A stretch of DNA of 64,000 nt from Sulfurimonas sp. (lineage in GTDB: Bacteria; Campylobacterota; Campylobacteria; Campylobacterales; Sulfurimonadaceae): assembly GCF_028713515.1 (NCBI RefSeq), contig NZ_JAQTOD010000001.1, positions 1 through 64,000 of the forward strand, written 5' to 3'. Shown piece by piece: positions 18,112 through 27,494 of the stretch; position 1 is the first letter of the stretch; each line of letters starts with the position of its first letter. The notes under the pieces were generated by a model that saw only the letters and a list, made by a program, of their open reading frames with translations, was not told where the DNA came from and searched no databases. The position numbers were made by a program, and so were the translations under genes.

Positions 18112-18663
18112 TTAATTTAATTGTCTGATTAGTTTGGCCGGATTCCCAGCGTATACAGTATTTTCGGGAATAGACTTAGTAACTACACTGCCTGCGCCCA
18201 CTACACTGTTATGACCTATAGTGATCCCTGGTAAAATTATAGTATTTGCTCCAATCCAACAGCCATGCTTCAGAGTGACACTTTTCGGATCGCTGTGACC
18301 TTGCTTTAGGATAGGAATAGATGTATTGTCAAATTTATGATTAGACACATATATATGAACACCAGAACCAAGCATTACATCATCTTCAATGATTATGCTG
18401 CCATCCTTCCCATCTCTAGGATCTGCAAAAAGCATTGTTGTTGGACGAATTACTACATTTTTGCCCAAATGAATTTTAGAGCAAGTTACGGCATAGGCCC
18501 CAGCGCGAAAATCTGCACCTTCCAAATAAGTTCCAAATTTATTTTTGCAAATTCTTTTTTTACTTAAAGAAAAATATAGATACCAATGAGTAAATGGGCA
18601 GTCAGGACCAAGTCTATCTGCGCTTTTATCGAATTTGTATTTTTTAATAATTTCCTTAAGCAT
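18112..18663 (-). CDS. Left-handed beta-helix acetyltransferase (maltose/NodL type)
   Basis: The 183-residue protein carries hexapeptide repeats across about residues 60-175: VIIRPTTM-like turns, IIEDDVMLGSG and GCWIGANTIILPGITIGHNSVVGAGSVV. NHKF near 113 contains the likely catalytic histidine. It ends with NPAKLIRQ, typical of O-acetyltransferases. It overlaps ptmB by 8 bp, inserted between ptmB and ptmA compared with the Campylobacter order. It may O-acetylate the nonulosonic acid or a neighbouring sugar, which is inference. Confidence 0.8.
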   Translation of the reverse strand: MLKEIIKKYKFDKSADRLGPDCPFTHWYLYFSLSKKRICKNKFGTYLEGADFRAGAYAVTCSKIHLGKNVVIRPTTMLFADPRDGKDGSIIIEDDVMLGSGVHIYVSNHKFDNTSIPILKQGHSDPKSVTLKHGCWIGANTIILPGITIGHNSVVGAGSVVTKSIPENTVYAGNPAKLIRQLN

Positions 18664-19360
18664 TTTTATTATTTTTCATTAAGAATTCCACAAACTCGAA
18701 ATCAAGTTCTGTGTCAATGTCGATTGAACGCTCTTCGGGCATTACATATAGACCAGTTTTTGGTAGAAAAATAGAGTTTTCGTTTAAGATTGCATGACGA
18801 TTCCAAATATAAATCGATGCATTCATATCGTAACTTTTAGGGGCATCCTGTCTTCTGACAATGGAGTCACTCAATTTTTTAGATAAAGATACTTGTCCAT
18901 TGCTGTTTACTTCAACTAAGTTGAAATACGGACTTCTGCGACTTGGCATTGCTGTAATGAGGTTATCATTTTTATCCTCTAGGAATTGTGCAAATGATGC
19001 AGTAATATCTTCTGTGGCGCGCAGTGGTGCCGTCGCATCAAGGTCTATTAAATAATCAAATTTTTTATTATAGTGCTCTTCACTTCTAACAAAAGCATCT
19101 CGAATTACATCAAGTTTTCCTGCAGTATCGCTTGCCATTTCAGGATTTCTTTTAAAAAAAACCTCTGCCCCGTATTTTATTGCCACTGAAGCAATGTCAT
19201 CGGAATCAGTGCTGATAACTATATGTTCGAATAACTCTGATTGTTTCGCCTGTTCAATAGTGTAAGCAATAAGGGGTTTGCCATTTAGGAGTTTAATATT
19301 TTTATTTTTAACACCTTTGGAGCCACCTCGGGCGCAGATTGTACATAAAATATTGCTCAT
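18656..19360 (-). CDS. ptmB: CMP-nonulosonate (acylneuraminate) cytidylyltransferase
   Basis: The 234-residue enzyme of the NeuA/LegF family starts ILCTICARGGSKGVKNKNIK (CTP-binding loop). It carries LIDLDATAPLR near residue 105 with metal-binding acids, and ends with a DIDTELDFE motif. It should activate the nonulosonic acid made by NeuB as a CMP-sugar. The start overlaps the ptmF stop by 4 bp. The substrate is most likely legionaminic acid or a close derivative, given its neighbours. Confidence 0.88.
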   Translation of the reverse strand: MSNILCTICARGGSKGVKNKNIKLLNGKPLIAYTIEQAKQSELFEHIVISTDSDDIASVAIKYGAEVFFKRNPEMASDTAGKLDVIRDAFVRSEEHYNKKFDYLIDLDATAPLRATEDITASFAQFLEDKNDNLITAMPSRRSPYFNLVEVNSNGQVSLSKKLSDSIVRRQDAPKSYDMNASIYIWNRHAILNENSIFLPKTGLYVMPEERSIDIDTELDFEFVEFLMKNNKNA

Positions 19361-20265
19361 TTATTTTGCTCCTGAATAATTGAGATTGTTTTCATAACAT
19401 TTTTTGCCTCTTCGTAGGTGCAGACATCGTGCTGATTTGATAATATAGATATATGCATTTTTTCAAACATTGTATTTCTTTCTAGATTTTTTGCTTCATG
19501 TTTTTGTTCTAATCCATTTCTGTTTTTTTGAGTCAGCAGATTGCTTATGAAGTCTAATTCATATGTATTTTCAATAGTGTGTATAATCATTTTTCTGTAT
19601 GTAATTTTACTAATATAATCAATAGATAGAGTAACAATAACACCTTTTTGAGTTTTTGAGATAAGAGTAACTAAATCATCAGAATCTATCTCCAAATCTG
19701 AAACTTTCAATTGATAACTTTTAATATCTATCATGTCTCCAAATAACCATTGAGCATAATCAATCTCATGGCTTAAATCCAAAAGTACGCCACCACCTTG
19801 AGCTTTGATTGCGCTATATGATGTTTTATAGTCAATCTCTTTACGCCATGTTGGTAAATACTGTCCACAAACAATAGTAGAGCTAATGATTTTTTCATTT
19901 TTAAGATAATGTTTTAATTTTTGCATCAATGGATGGAATCTTAACACATAACCTACTGAAACTATATTTTTTAAGATTATCAACTCTTTGTCTGTTTCAA
20001 AAAGTGGTTTCTCGCAAAAAATCAATTTATTGGAAACATTATTTTCCAAATATTTTAGCTGCTCAAAATGCTTATATGTCTCACTGGCGATAACAATGTA
20101 ATCATATTGCCCTAAATTGTCAACTTCTTGAAGGTTTTTGAAGGTTGTTTTATTTGGTACTGTTTGCTTGGTTACAATATGAATCTCTTTTATTGTACTA
20201 AAAGAGAATAAAACTTCCTCATGTCTTCTGCCAATTGAACCATATCCAATTAACAATATTTTCAA
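19357..20265 (-). CDS. ptmF: Gfo/Idh/MocA-family oxidoreductase, PtmF-like
   Basis: The 302-residue protein opens with a Rossmann motif (LLIGYGSIGRRHEEVL). It carries CEKPLF near residue 99, the usual lysine-proline motif of this family, and a DLSHEIDYAQWLFGD segment near 182 for the substrate domain. It lies between ptmE and ptmB exactly as Campylobacter ptmF does. In that pathway it works with PtmA in supplying the amino sugar precursor. Family assignment is firm, pathway role inferred. Confidence 0.8.
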   Translation of the reverse strand: MKILLIGYGSIGRRHEEVLFSFSTIKEIHIVTKQTVPNKTTFKNLQEVDNLGQYDYIVIASETYKHFEQLKYLENNVSNKLIFCEKPLFETDKELIILKNIVSVGYVLRFHPLMQKLKHYLKNEKIISSTIVCGQYLPTWRKEIDYKTSYSAIKAQGGGVLLDLSHEIDYAQWLFGDMIDIKSYQLKVSDLEIDSDDLVTLISKTQKGVIVTLSIDYISKITYRKMIIHTIENTYELDFISNLLTQKNRNGLEQKHEAKNLERNTMFEKMHISILSNQHDVCTYEEAKNVMKTISIIQEQNK

Positions 20266-21312
20266 TTAAAACACCTCATAATACTCACTATTGGCTTGCT
20301 CGTAATCATTTATTCGTCCGATGTCTAGCCAATACTCATGTATGGGAAATGAGAGCGCTTTGTTGTCTTCATTTATAATCTTCTCAAAAAGAGATGGCAT
20401 ATCAAAAAATTCTCCATCAGGGATAAGCGATAACGCTTTTGGTGAGAGCATATAAATCCCTGCGCTCACAAAAAACTTGTGTGTAGGTTTTTCGGTTATT
20501 GAAGAAATTCTACCATCTTCAATATTAACAACCCCATAAGGAACCTGAAAGTCATATTCTCGAACCCCCATAGTGCCAATAGCTTCTTGAGATTTATGAA
20601 AATCGTGAAGGTGCTCAAAGTTTACATTGGTTAGCAGGTCGCCGTTCATTACAAAAAATGGTTCTTTTAAAAGATTGCGCATTAGACTTAGTGCACCTGC
20701 TGTGCCCATTCGCTCTTTTTCATGGATATACTCAATTGAGACACCAAGCGTACTGCCGTCCCCGAAATAATCCTCGATTACATGAGAGAGATAGTTTACG
20801 CTAATGATAATGTTGGTGTATCCATACTTTGAAAAATTTTCGATGATGGTTTGAAGGATTGGTTTATTGCCGACATGAAGCATCGGTTTTGGAGTGGTTT
20901 TTGTCAGTTCGCCCAAACGAGTCCCAAGCCCGCCTGCCATAAGAACAACTCTGTTTGTTTTATCTTTTGGCTTTATAAGCTCATCTATTTCCACTATTCC
21001 TAGCACACAATTTAGCTCATTGACAATCGGTATCTGGTGAAGTTTTTTAGCAAGCGCAACTTTAAGAATCTCTTCTTTTGTGTCACTCATCTTTGCAACG
21101 GTTGGTGTTTTAAAATATATGTCTTTGATGCCGCCATCGACAGAAAGACCACTTAGTAAGCCCCTGCGTATGTTTCCATCGGTAAGCGTTCCTAGAAGTC
21201 GGTTTTCATCATCTACGACGATAGCAATTTGCATCGCACCACTATCTATGACGGCAAGCGCTTCTCTTATGGTTGCAGTTGGTTTTAGTTTTATGTTTTG
21301 TATATTTTTCAT
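20266..21312 (-). CDS. ptmE: CBS-domain sugar-1-phosphate guanylyltransferase-like, PtmE
   Basis: A pair of CBS domains (about residues 1-115) is fused to a sugar-nucleotidyl-transferase domain. That domain has VVLMAGGLGTRLGELTKTTPKPML near 122-145, a VMNGDLL metal site near 222 and a SAGIYMLSP strand. PtmE makes GDP-GlcNAc from GlcNAc-1-phosphate in Campylobacter, the step that marks the GDP-linked legionaminic route. The CBS pair suggests allosteric control by an adenosine ligand. It abuts ptmF and follows neuC by 1 bp. Confidence 0.83.
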   Translation of the reverse strand: MKNIQNIKLKPTATIREALAVIDSGAMQIAIVVDDENRLLGTLTDGNIRRGLLSGLSVDGGIKDIYFKTPTVAKMSDTKEEILKVALAKKLHQIPIVNELNCVLGIVEIDELIKPKDKTNRVVLMAGGLGTRLGELTKTTPKPMLHVGNKPILQTIIENFSKYGYTNIIISVNYLSHVIEDYFGDGSTLGVSIEYIHEKERMGTAGALSLMRNLLKEPFFVMNGDLLTNVNFEHLHDFHKSQEAIGTMGVREYDFQVPYGVVNIEDGRISSITEKPTHKFFVSAGIYMLSPKALSLIPDGEFFDMPSLFEKIINEDNKALSFPIHEYWLDIGRINDYEQANSEYYEVF

Positions 21313-21313
21313 T

Positions 21314-22474
21314 TTAAACCTTTAAATCATAAAATGACTTTTTCAAAATATTATTCAAATCTACTTTTTTAATCTCTTCGATAATTTTTTTGCTTGCACA
21401 GCCATCGCCATAAGGATTTTTAACTGCCGTGAGTATGTCTTGAAACTCTTTGCTGTATAACTTTTCAAATGTTTGCAATATAGATGATTTTATAGGTTCG
21501 CAATCTATCACGCTATCTGCTTTTATGCGTCCTTTTTGACGATCCCCAATATTTATAGTTCCTATCTTAAAGCTAGGTGCTTCTGCTAAACCGCTTGAAC
21601 TATTTCCTACAACTGCATCAACATATTGTAAAGCGCTTAAGTATCTTAGTTGTCCTAATGAAGTAAATCCAATAGATTTATGAGAATTTTTAGCAACATA
21701 TTCATCTATCATTTGATTTATGACTCTTCCGTCGGTGTCACTATTTGCTTTTGTAAATATGATGTTTGTATCTTTTAGTTCATCTATTGCGTTAAGCAAT
21801 GCTTGAAATTGCTCTTTTGCGGTGGAGCTTTCTAAAGTTACCGGATGAAAAGTCACTAAAATATTTTTTTGATTCAATATAAAATCAATAGATTTTTCAA
21901 ATTCTTCTTTTGATAAGAGTTTTAATCTCTTGATGTTTTCTATGCCCATCCCACCAACATTAAAAACTCTTTCTGGATGCTCTCCAAGTTGTATCACTTT
22001 ATTTTTGTATTCTTCTGTTGCAGTAAAGTGAAGATGACTCATTTTAGTAATACTATGGCGAATAGACTCATCAAATGCACCCTCGGTGGTTTCTCCACCA
22101 TGAAGATGAGCGATAGGAATACGGGCTATCATTGCAGTACTGACAGCCGAAAAAATTTCATATCTATCTCCAAGAACCACAATCATATCAGGTTTCAAAT
22201 CTTCAAAAGCTTCTGCAAAAGATATTTGAGCTAGTCCCATGGATTTTGAAATACCAACTGAAGTATCAGATGATAAAAGCATCTCTATTTTTTTGTCAAT
22301 TTTAAACTCTTTTTCTATCTCTTTATAAGTTAAACCAAACTCAGGACTTAAATGCATACCTGTAGCTATGATTTGAAGTTCGAGTTCTTTATTGGCTTCA
22401 ATCTCTTTCATAAGCCAATAAAGCAGTCCATATTCAGCTCTGGTGCCAGTTACTACACAAATTCTGCGTTTCAT
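21314..22474 (-). CDS. neuC: Hydrolysing sugar-nucleotide 2-epimerase (NeuC/LegG)
   Basis: This is a 386-residue GT-B-like epimerase of the NeuC family. RICVVTGTRAEYGLLYWL at the N-terminus, HLHGGETTEGAFDESIRHSITKMSHLHF near 122-149 and VGNSSSGLAEAPSF near 297 are diagnostic. It should convert GDP- or UDP-2,4-diacetamido-trideoxyglucose to the free manno sugar used by NeuB. The start overlaps the neuB stop by 4 bp (ATGA). It corresponds to Campylobacter neuC2/ptmD (legG). Confidence 0.9.
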   Translation of the reverse strand: MKRRICVVTGTRAEYGLLYWLMKEIEANKELELQIIATGMHLSPEFGLTYKEIEKEFKIDKKIEMLLSSDTSVGISKSMGLAQISFAEAFEDLKPDMIVVLGDRYEIFSAVSTAMIARIPIAHLHGGETTEGAFDESIRHSITKMSHLHFTATEEYKNKVIQLGEHPERVFNVGGMGIENIKRLKLLSKEEFEKSIDFILNQKNILVTFHPVTLESSTAKEQFQALLNAIDELKDTNIIFTKANSDTDGRVINQMIDEYVAKNSHKSIGFTSLGQLRYLSALQYVDAVVGNSSSGLAEAPSFKIGTINIGDRQKGRIKADSVIDCEPIKSSILQTFEKLYSKEFQDILTAVKNPYGDGCASKKIIEEIKKVDLNNILKKSFYDLKV

Positions 22475-23469
22475 ACTAACTCATCTTCTTTATAATCTTT
22501 AGTTGCCGTGGTTCCAATAATTTCATCCCATCTCATAGGATTTATACCATTCCCTGGTCTTTTTATAGTTATATTGTCATCTGTAAAAATCTCATCTTTT
22601 TTAATGTCACATCTTGCAACTATTGATTTTCTAGCTACTTTCATATTTGGCAACTCACTCTTTGATGGTTTTTTAACACTACTTCCAAGAGCCAACTCTA
22701 TATTTCGTATAGCTTTTACCATATTTTTTAGTTCATTTGGTTCAAGACTTGCCTTATGGTCAGGCCCCTCCATTGTCTTGTCTAGTGTGAAATGTTTTTC
22801 AATGCAACTAGCCCCCATAGCAACTGCTGCAATATCTACTTCTATGCCTAATGTGTGGTCGCTATATCCATAGGCAATATTAAAAGTATTTCCGATAGTT
22901 ACCATTGCTCTTAAATTCACATCTTCCATGGGGGTTGGATACATGGTATTTGCATGTAAAACCGTGATATTTTCTTTTTTAGTTCCAGCTTGAATAAGTA
23001 CATCTAAGGCATCTTCTATTTCACCAATATCTGCCATTCCTGTTGAAAGTATCACTTGTTTTTTTAGTCTTCCGATGTGTCTAAGATATGGAAGATTTGT
23101 GATTTCTCCACTTGGTATTTTAAATATTTCAAGCTCTAAATCATTAAGGAGGTTGATACTATCATGATCAAAAGGGGTGGATAAAAACATGATATTCTTA
23201 GTTTTACAATAAGCGATAAGCTCTTTATGTGTATCCAAATCAAGTTCAAGTTTTTTTATCATTTCAAATTGTGATTCAGTTTTATCAGTTGTTTGCTTTT
23301 GATAATCAGCCTTTTGTGCATTCCTAGATACGAGTTTTTCAGCTTTAAATGTTTGGAATTTAACTGCATCAGCTCCACTATCACTAGCTACATCTATAAG
23401 TTTTTTTGCTAACTCAATTGAACCATTGTGATTTACCCCAGCTTCTGCTATTATAAATACTTTACTCAT
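22471..23469 (-). CDS. neuB: Nonulosonic acid synthase (NeuB/LegI)
   Basis: The 332-residue protein has a TIM-barrel synthase domain (IAEAGVNHNGS near 7-17, DAVKFQTF near 34, LSTPFD near 97, EKHFTLD near 227) and a C-terminal SAF domain of the antifreeze-like type (about 270-332). It condenses phosphoenolpyruvate with the manno sugar from NeuC to give a nine-carbon acid. The ATG overlaps the acetyltransferase stop by 4 bp. Gene neighbours favour legionaminic acid over neuraminic acid. Confidence 0.9.
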   Translation of the reverse strand: MSKVFIIAEAGVNHNGSIELAKKLIDVASDSGADAVKFQTFKAEKLVSRNAQKADYQKQTTDKTESQFEMIKKLELDLDTHKELIAYCKTKNIMFLSTPFDHDSINLLNDLELEIFKIPSGEITNLPYLRHIGRLKKQVILSTGMADIGEIEDALDVLIQAGTKKENITVLHANTMYPTPMEDVNLRAMVTIGNTFNIAYGYSDHTLGIEVDIAAVAMGASCIEKHFTLDKTMEGPDHKASLEPNELKNMVKAIRNIELALGSSVKKPSKSELPNMKVARKSIVARCDIKKDEIFTDDNITIKRPGNGINPMRWDEIIGTTATKDYKEDELV

Positions 23470-24041
23470 TTTACTAGGCTCCCTGCCTTTACAAATTCAC
23501 ATATCTTAATATACTCTTTTGAAGTTGCATTGCTGCCAACAAATGTATTTTCTTTCACTTCTACTCCACCATTTATCACGCTTGCGGTTGAAATATGACA
23601 GTTATCACCAATGCTCGCATCGTGTTCTATCAATGCTTTTGTGTTAATGATACAATTTTTTCCAATTTTTGCATTTGCATTTATGAGAGCATGGTGCATA
23701 ATGATTGTCCCCTCGGCTATCTGCGAATGTTTTGAAACATAAGCTAGTGGAGAAATAATTATAGGCAAACAAAATCCAATCCCTTTTAATTTATTGTAGA
23801 TTTTTACTCTTAAATCGTTTGTTTTTATTTGTCCCACAGTAATGATTGCATTTTTACAAGTTTGAAAAATTGTTTCTAAGTCATCATCACAGCCAATTAT
23901 TTCATAATCAAAAACTTTTATTCCAATATTTTCTTTTATATCGACAATACCAATAATGTCATATTTGTTTGTTTGCTCTATCACATCTATAACACTTCTG
24001 CAATGCCCGCCACCACCGATAAGAATTATTTTTTCGTTCAT
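23466..24041 (-). CDS. Sugar N-acetyltransferase, NeuD/PglD-like (LegH role)
   Basis: The 191-residue protein has a small Rossmann N-terminal part (IILIGGGGHCRSVIDVI) and a left-handed beta-helix of hexapeptide repeats (about 95-180). HASIGDN supplies the likely catalytic histidine near 140. PglD-like enzymes acetylate the 4-amino group of the trideoxy sugar made by the aminotransferase. Its place between aminotransferase and neuB matches the LegH step. Confidence 0.85.
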   Translation of the reverse strand: MNEKIILIGGGGHCRSVIDVIEQTNKYDIIGIVDIKENIGIKVFDYEIIGCDDDLETIFQTCKNAIITVGQIKTNDLRVKIYNKLKGIGFCLPIIISPLAYVSKHSQIAEGTIIMHHALINANAKIGKNCIINTKALIEHDASIGDNCHISTASVINGGVEVKENTFVGSNATSKEYIKICEFVKAGSLVK

Positions 24042-24044
24042 TTT

Positions 24045-25190
24045 TTATACTCTCACCGAACTCGGTATATTAACAACTCTCTCTTCTAAATATTTTGCAT
24101 TTTTTAAATCGGTACATTGACAATCTTTAAACATTTCAAGTTCGTTCATAAGTCGCCAAATTGGTCTTGTCATTACACCATTTTTATTAGTAAAATCTAA
24201 AAATTCATCTCTTTTAATTTTATCATTTAACAAAACAGTTTGTAGCCAATAATTTGATTTGCTATCTTTTGGTTCTTCTATAAATTTAATCTCATTATTT
24301 GTAGAAAAAAACTTTTTATATTTCAAGGTTAATTCTCTTTTTGATTTCAAGAAATTATCAAGCTGTTCAAGTTGTGCAACTAATAAAGATGCGTTAATGT
24401 TTGGTAATCTATAGTTGTATCCTATCTCATCATGGACATATTCGTAAGAATGGGGGATTTTCGCTGTTGTTGTGATATGTTTTGCTCTTTTTGCCAAATT
24501 TTCATCATCGGTGACTATTGCTCCGCCACCACCTGAAGTGATGATTTTATTTCCATTAAAACTAAAAGCACCCACTTTCCCAAATGTGCCTGTATGTTTC
24601 TCTTTATAATAACTTCCAAGTGATTCAGCCGCATCTTCAACTAAAGCAATGTTCCAAATATCACAAATATTTTTTATCTCTTCAATTCTACATGGATGTC
24701 CAAAAGTGTGCATAGGGACGCAAGCTTTGATGATTTTCCCTGTAGTTTTATTGATGCAAGCATTTCCTTTTAATTCACAATTTGTCTCTAAGAAAGACTT
24801 CAAAGAATCAGGACTTAAGCCCATAGTATCCAAATCAACATCTACAAATATCTGCTTTGCTCCGATGTAAGAGATGGCATTGCATGTGGCTATAAAAGTA
24901 AGTGGCTGAGTTATCACTTCATCCTCTTTTTTTACATCAGCTAAAAGTAGTGAAATATGAAGTGCCGCCGTACCATTTACGGTGGCTATTGCATATTTGC
25001 TTCCAACAGTTCTTGCAAACTCTTTTTCAAAAATATCTACATATTTTCCAACACTTGAGACAAAAGTAGAATCTATACAATCATTTAAATATTTTTTCTC
25101 ATTTCCAGTAAAACGAGGCTCATGAAGTGGGATAAATGCTTCTGTATCAAATGTTTGTTGAATAAAAGTGGTAATATTTTTAAAACTCAT
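24045..25190 (-). CDS. legC: PLP-dependent sugar aminotransferase (LegC-like)
   Basis: The 381-residue DegT/DnrJ/EryC1-family enzyme begins with IPLHEPRFTGNEKKYLNDCID. It carries VEDAAESLGS near 183 and SFNGNKIITSGGGGA near 207, where the lysine binds PLP. It should aminate the 4-keto sugar produced by the dehydratase encoded just upstream. Its start overlaps the dehydratase stop by one base. Confidence 0.88.
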   Translation of the reverse strand: MSFKNITTFIQQTFDTEAFIPLHEPRFTGNEKKYLNDCIDSTFVSSVGKYVDIFEKEFARTVGSKYAIATVNGTAALHISLLLADVKKEDEVITQPLTFIATCNAISYIGAKQIFVDVDLDTMGLSPDSLKSFLETNCELKGNACINKTTGKIIKACVPMHTFGHPCRIEEIKNICDIWNIALVEDAAESLGSYYKEKHTGTFGKVGAFSFNGNKIITSGGGGAIVTDDENLAKRAKHITTTAKIPHSYEYVHDEIGYNYRLPNINASLLVAQLEQLDNFLKSKRELTLKYKKFFSTNNEIKFIEEPKDSKSNYWLQTVLLNDKIKRDEFLDFTNKNGVMTRPIWRLMNELEMFKDCQCTDLKNAKYLEERVVNIPSSVRV

Positions 25191-26380
25191 TACATTTTCC
25201 CATCAAGATATTTGCCGGTTTCTTTGTGTCGAAAATTTGGAATCATCTCATGAAACAGTTCTACGATCTGATCTTTTGTCCAAGATTTTGCATTTTTCAT
25301 ACTATCTATTTTTTGTATGAAATAATTTAGTTTATCCTCATTAAAAATGGCTTCGTTTTTAATGACGCCGAGATTTAGAAACCTGCTCATGTCAAGGAGT
25401 TCTTTGTCGGTAAAGAACTCTTCAAAATCTTTTTCGCCAGTTGTGTCGCTTGCAGTAAATAGACATGGCCATTTTCCTTGCTCTGGCATGGTTTTTGCCA
25501 GTTCTCTTGCCTCATCTTCACTCTCGCAAAGATATGGCTCATAACCTAGATTTTTTAGGTATTTCACAGCAATATCGGCAAAGGTGATTAGATGAAGAGC
25601 CTCGCTTAGTTTTGGGAAAAAGATATCTCTATTTTCTCCAAAAATGCATGACATGAGACAAAGTTCACCCGACTCTTTAGGGGTGACAAAATAGCGTTTG
25701 ATATCGTTGGGGGCGACAATTGGCTGGCGTTTTTGAATTCGCTGATTAAACCCATGAAGCAGACTACCGTCACTAAAAGCAACATTTGCAAATCTTGCGG
25801 TTGAAATATCTATTTGAAGAGATTTCCTCATTAAAAACATCTCCATAATTCGCTTGCTTGCACCCATCATATTTACCGGATTTGCCGCCTTGTCGGTGCT
25901 TACGCAGAAATATTTTTTAGTCCCGTTTTCTATGGACTGTTGCAGAGTTTTGTCGGTGTTGAAAATATTTACCTCGCACATTCGCATTAAAGTAAAGGGG
26001 TCTTTCTCGCTTCTTACATGTTTGAGGGCAGAGAGGTTTAAGACATAGTCATATTTTCCGTCCGCTTTAATAAACGCGTCATACTCCACACTTCCAACAT
26101 CAAGTGCAAAGGTTTGAAAATCACCATCAATGTAGCCAAAAGAACTACGAATATCTCTGACAAGTTCTACCATGTTGTTTTCGCTTATATCCACTATATG
26201 TAACTTTTTAGGATTTCGTTTAAATATCTCTTTTGTAACGGCTTGCCCTATTGAACCGGCACCACCGATCACTAAGAATGCTGAAGACGACACAATGTTT
26301 GAGAGCTCTTTTTCATATTTTTTTATGTCATCTTTGAATAACTCTTTTTCTCTATCTATTAATTTTAAAATATTTGGCAT
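25190..26380 (-). CDS. legB: Nucleotide-sugar 4,6-dehydratase (LegB role), polysaccharide biosynthesis SDR
   Basis: The 396-residue extended SDR of the CapD-like group has VIGGAGSIGQAVT near residue 37 and NLSALKHVRSEKDP near 114. VSTDKAANPVNMMGASKR near 161-178 holds the active-site region, where the usual catalytic Tyr of YxxxK is replaced by Met, as in this 4,6-dehydratase group. It should make the 4-keto-6-deoxy sugar that starts the branch toward 2,4-diamino sugars. At 396 residues it is longer than the roughly 330-residue FlaA1/PseB type, with an extended C-terminal part from about 290. Confidence 0.82.
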   Translation of the reverse strand: MPNILKLIDREKELFKDDIKKYEKELSNIVSSSAFLVIGGAGSIGQAVTKEIFKRNPKKLHIVDISENNMVELVRDIRSSFGYIDGDFQTFALDVGSVEYDAFIKADGKYDYVLNLSALKHVRSEKDPFTLMRMCEVNIFNTDKTLQQSIENGTKKYFCVSTDKAANPVNMMGASKRIMEMFLMRKSLQIDISTARFANVAFSDGSLLHGFNQRIQKRQPIVAPNDIKRYFVTPKESGELCLMSCIFGENRDIFFPKLSEALHLITFADIAVKYLKNLGYEPYLCESEDEARELAKTMPEQGKWPCLFTASDTTGEKDFEEFFTDKELLDMSRFLNLGVIKNEAIFNEDKLNYFIQKIDSMKNAKSWTKDQIVELFHEMIPNFRHKETGKYLDGKM

Positions 26381-26390
26381 TTTTTAGCTC

Positions 26391-27473
26391 CTAATCTATT
26401 TTGTGTGCGATATGATTGCTGACTTGCAGAGCGATTGTCTGCGGAGTAAACCCACTTAGTGTAAGTGAACGATCGTTTATTCCAAGTGTGCCGTAGAGAG
26501 TTGGAGAGGTTGTTTTAAATAGAGCAATAGTGGGAACTCCTGAAGCACTAGCTAGATGCATCGGTCCAGTGTCTCCACAAACAAAAGCATCTATTTGTGA
26601 GAGCATGGCACCTAAATTTCGCAGGTTGGATTCCATAAGGGTGTAGAACTCATTGCTTAATTTCTCAAGCACATCAGGAGAGAGAATATCTATAAAGACG
26701 GCACTTGGATTGAGTTGTTTCATCTCTTTGTACCACTCTATCCACCACTCATTGTCAATCTTTTTCTCAAATCTGGCATCACGGAAAATAGCAATGATTT
26801 TGTTTTTCTCCCCCCAGATATATCCTTGTTCTAAGAGCCGTTTTTTAAGCATTTCCAGCCCTTGTTCTTTCTCGTATTCGCTGAGGGCAATGTCTAATAT
26901 CTGAGGGTAATCACTTGGTTTATTGCCAAACGCCTGCATCAGATAGAGGGGTTTAAGCGCTTCGTGTATGCTAACTGTAGGAAAATCAACAACATGGGTT
27001 GAAGGTGACCAGTTATTAGGAGAATTAAATCCCAATTTGTATGTGCTTCGAGCCAAAAAAGTAGCACCCTTGTCACTTGCTGAACTGCTGTTTAGGCTTA
27101 CTACAAGATCGTAGTGCGGAGTGCGTAGTTGTTTGATGTAACGAAATAGATTGATTGGATTTTTGAGTAGTTTTCTTGGAAAGTCATAGACATTTTTAAC
27201 GGTAGCAAAACCACTTAGCAAAGATGATGGATATTTTGCTCCAATTAGAACATCTATGTCAGCCTCAGGAAAGCGTTGCTCTAGTGCGCGAAGCAGTGGA
27301 GTCATAAAAAGAATATTTCCTATACGATAGTTGATTCGGATAACCAATATACGATGAATCTCCCCACTTGGAATTATTTCTCGTTTGGCTTTGGTTGGAA
27401 AAAGTAGCGATAGAAGTTTGTTAAAACTATTTTTTAAATCCCTTCTAAGGCGTGAGTGAAGCGGTAAAGCCAT
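26391..27473 (-). CDS. GT9 heptosyltransferase-family glycosyltransferase
   Basis: The 360-residue GT9 protein carries ILVIRINYRIGNILFMTPLLRALE near residue 44 and VCGDTGPMHLASASGVPTIALF near 298. A basic N-terminal extension of about 40 residues may bind the membrane. It sits between the sulfatase-like gene and legB. It is more divergent than waaC and waaF, so donor and acceptor are uncertain; another heptose or hexose of the core is likely. Confidence 0.82.
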   Translation of the reverse strand: MALPLHSRLRRDLKNSFNKLLSLLFPTKAKREIIPSGEIHRILVIRINYRIGNILFMTPLLRALEQRFPEADIDVLIGAKYPSSLLSGFATVKNVYDFPRKLLKNPINLFRYIKQLRTPHYDLVVSLNSSSASDKGATFLARSTYKLGFNSPNNWSPSTHVVDFPTVSIHEALKPLYLMQAFGNKPSDYPQILDIALSEYEKEQGLEMLKKRLLEQGYIWGEKNKIIAIFRDARFEKKIDNEWWIEWYKEMKQLNPSAVFIDILSPDVLEKLSNEFYTLMESNLRNLGAMLSQIDAFVCGDTGPMHLASASGVPTIALFKTTSPTLYGTLGINDRSLTLSGFTPQTIALQVSNHIAHKID

Positions 27474-27494
27474 AAAATTCCTTTGATTTTCTAC

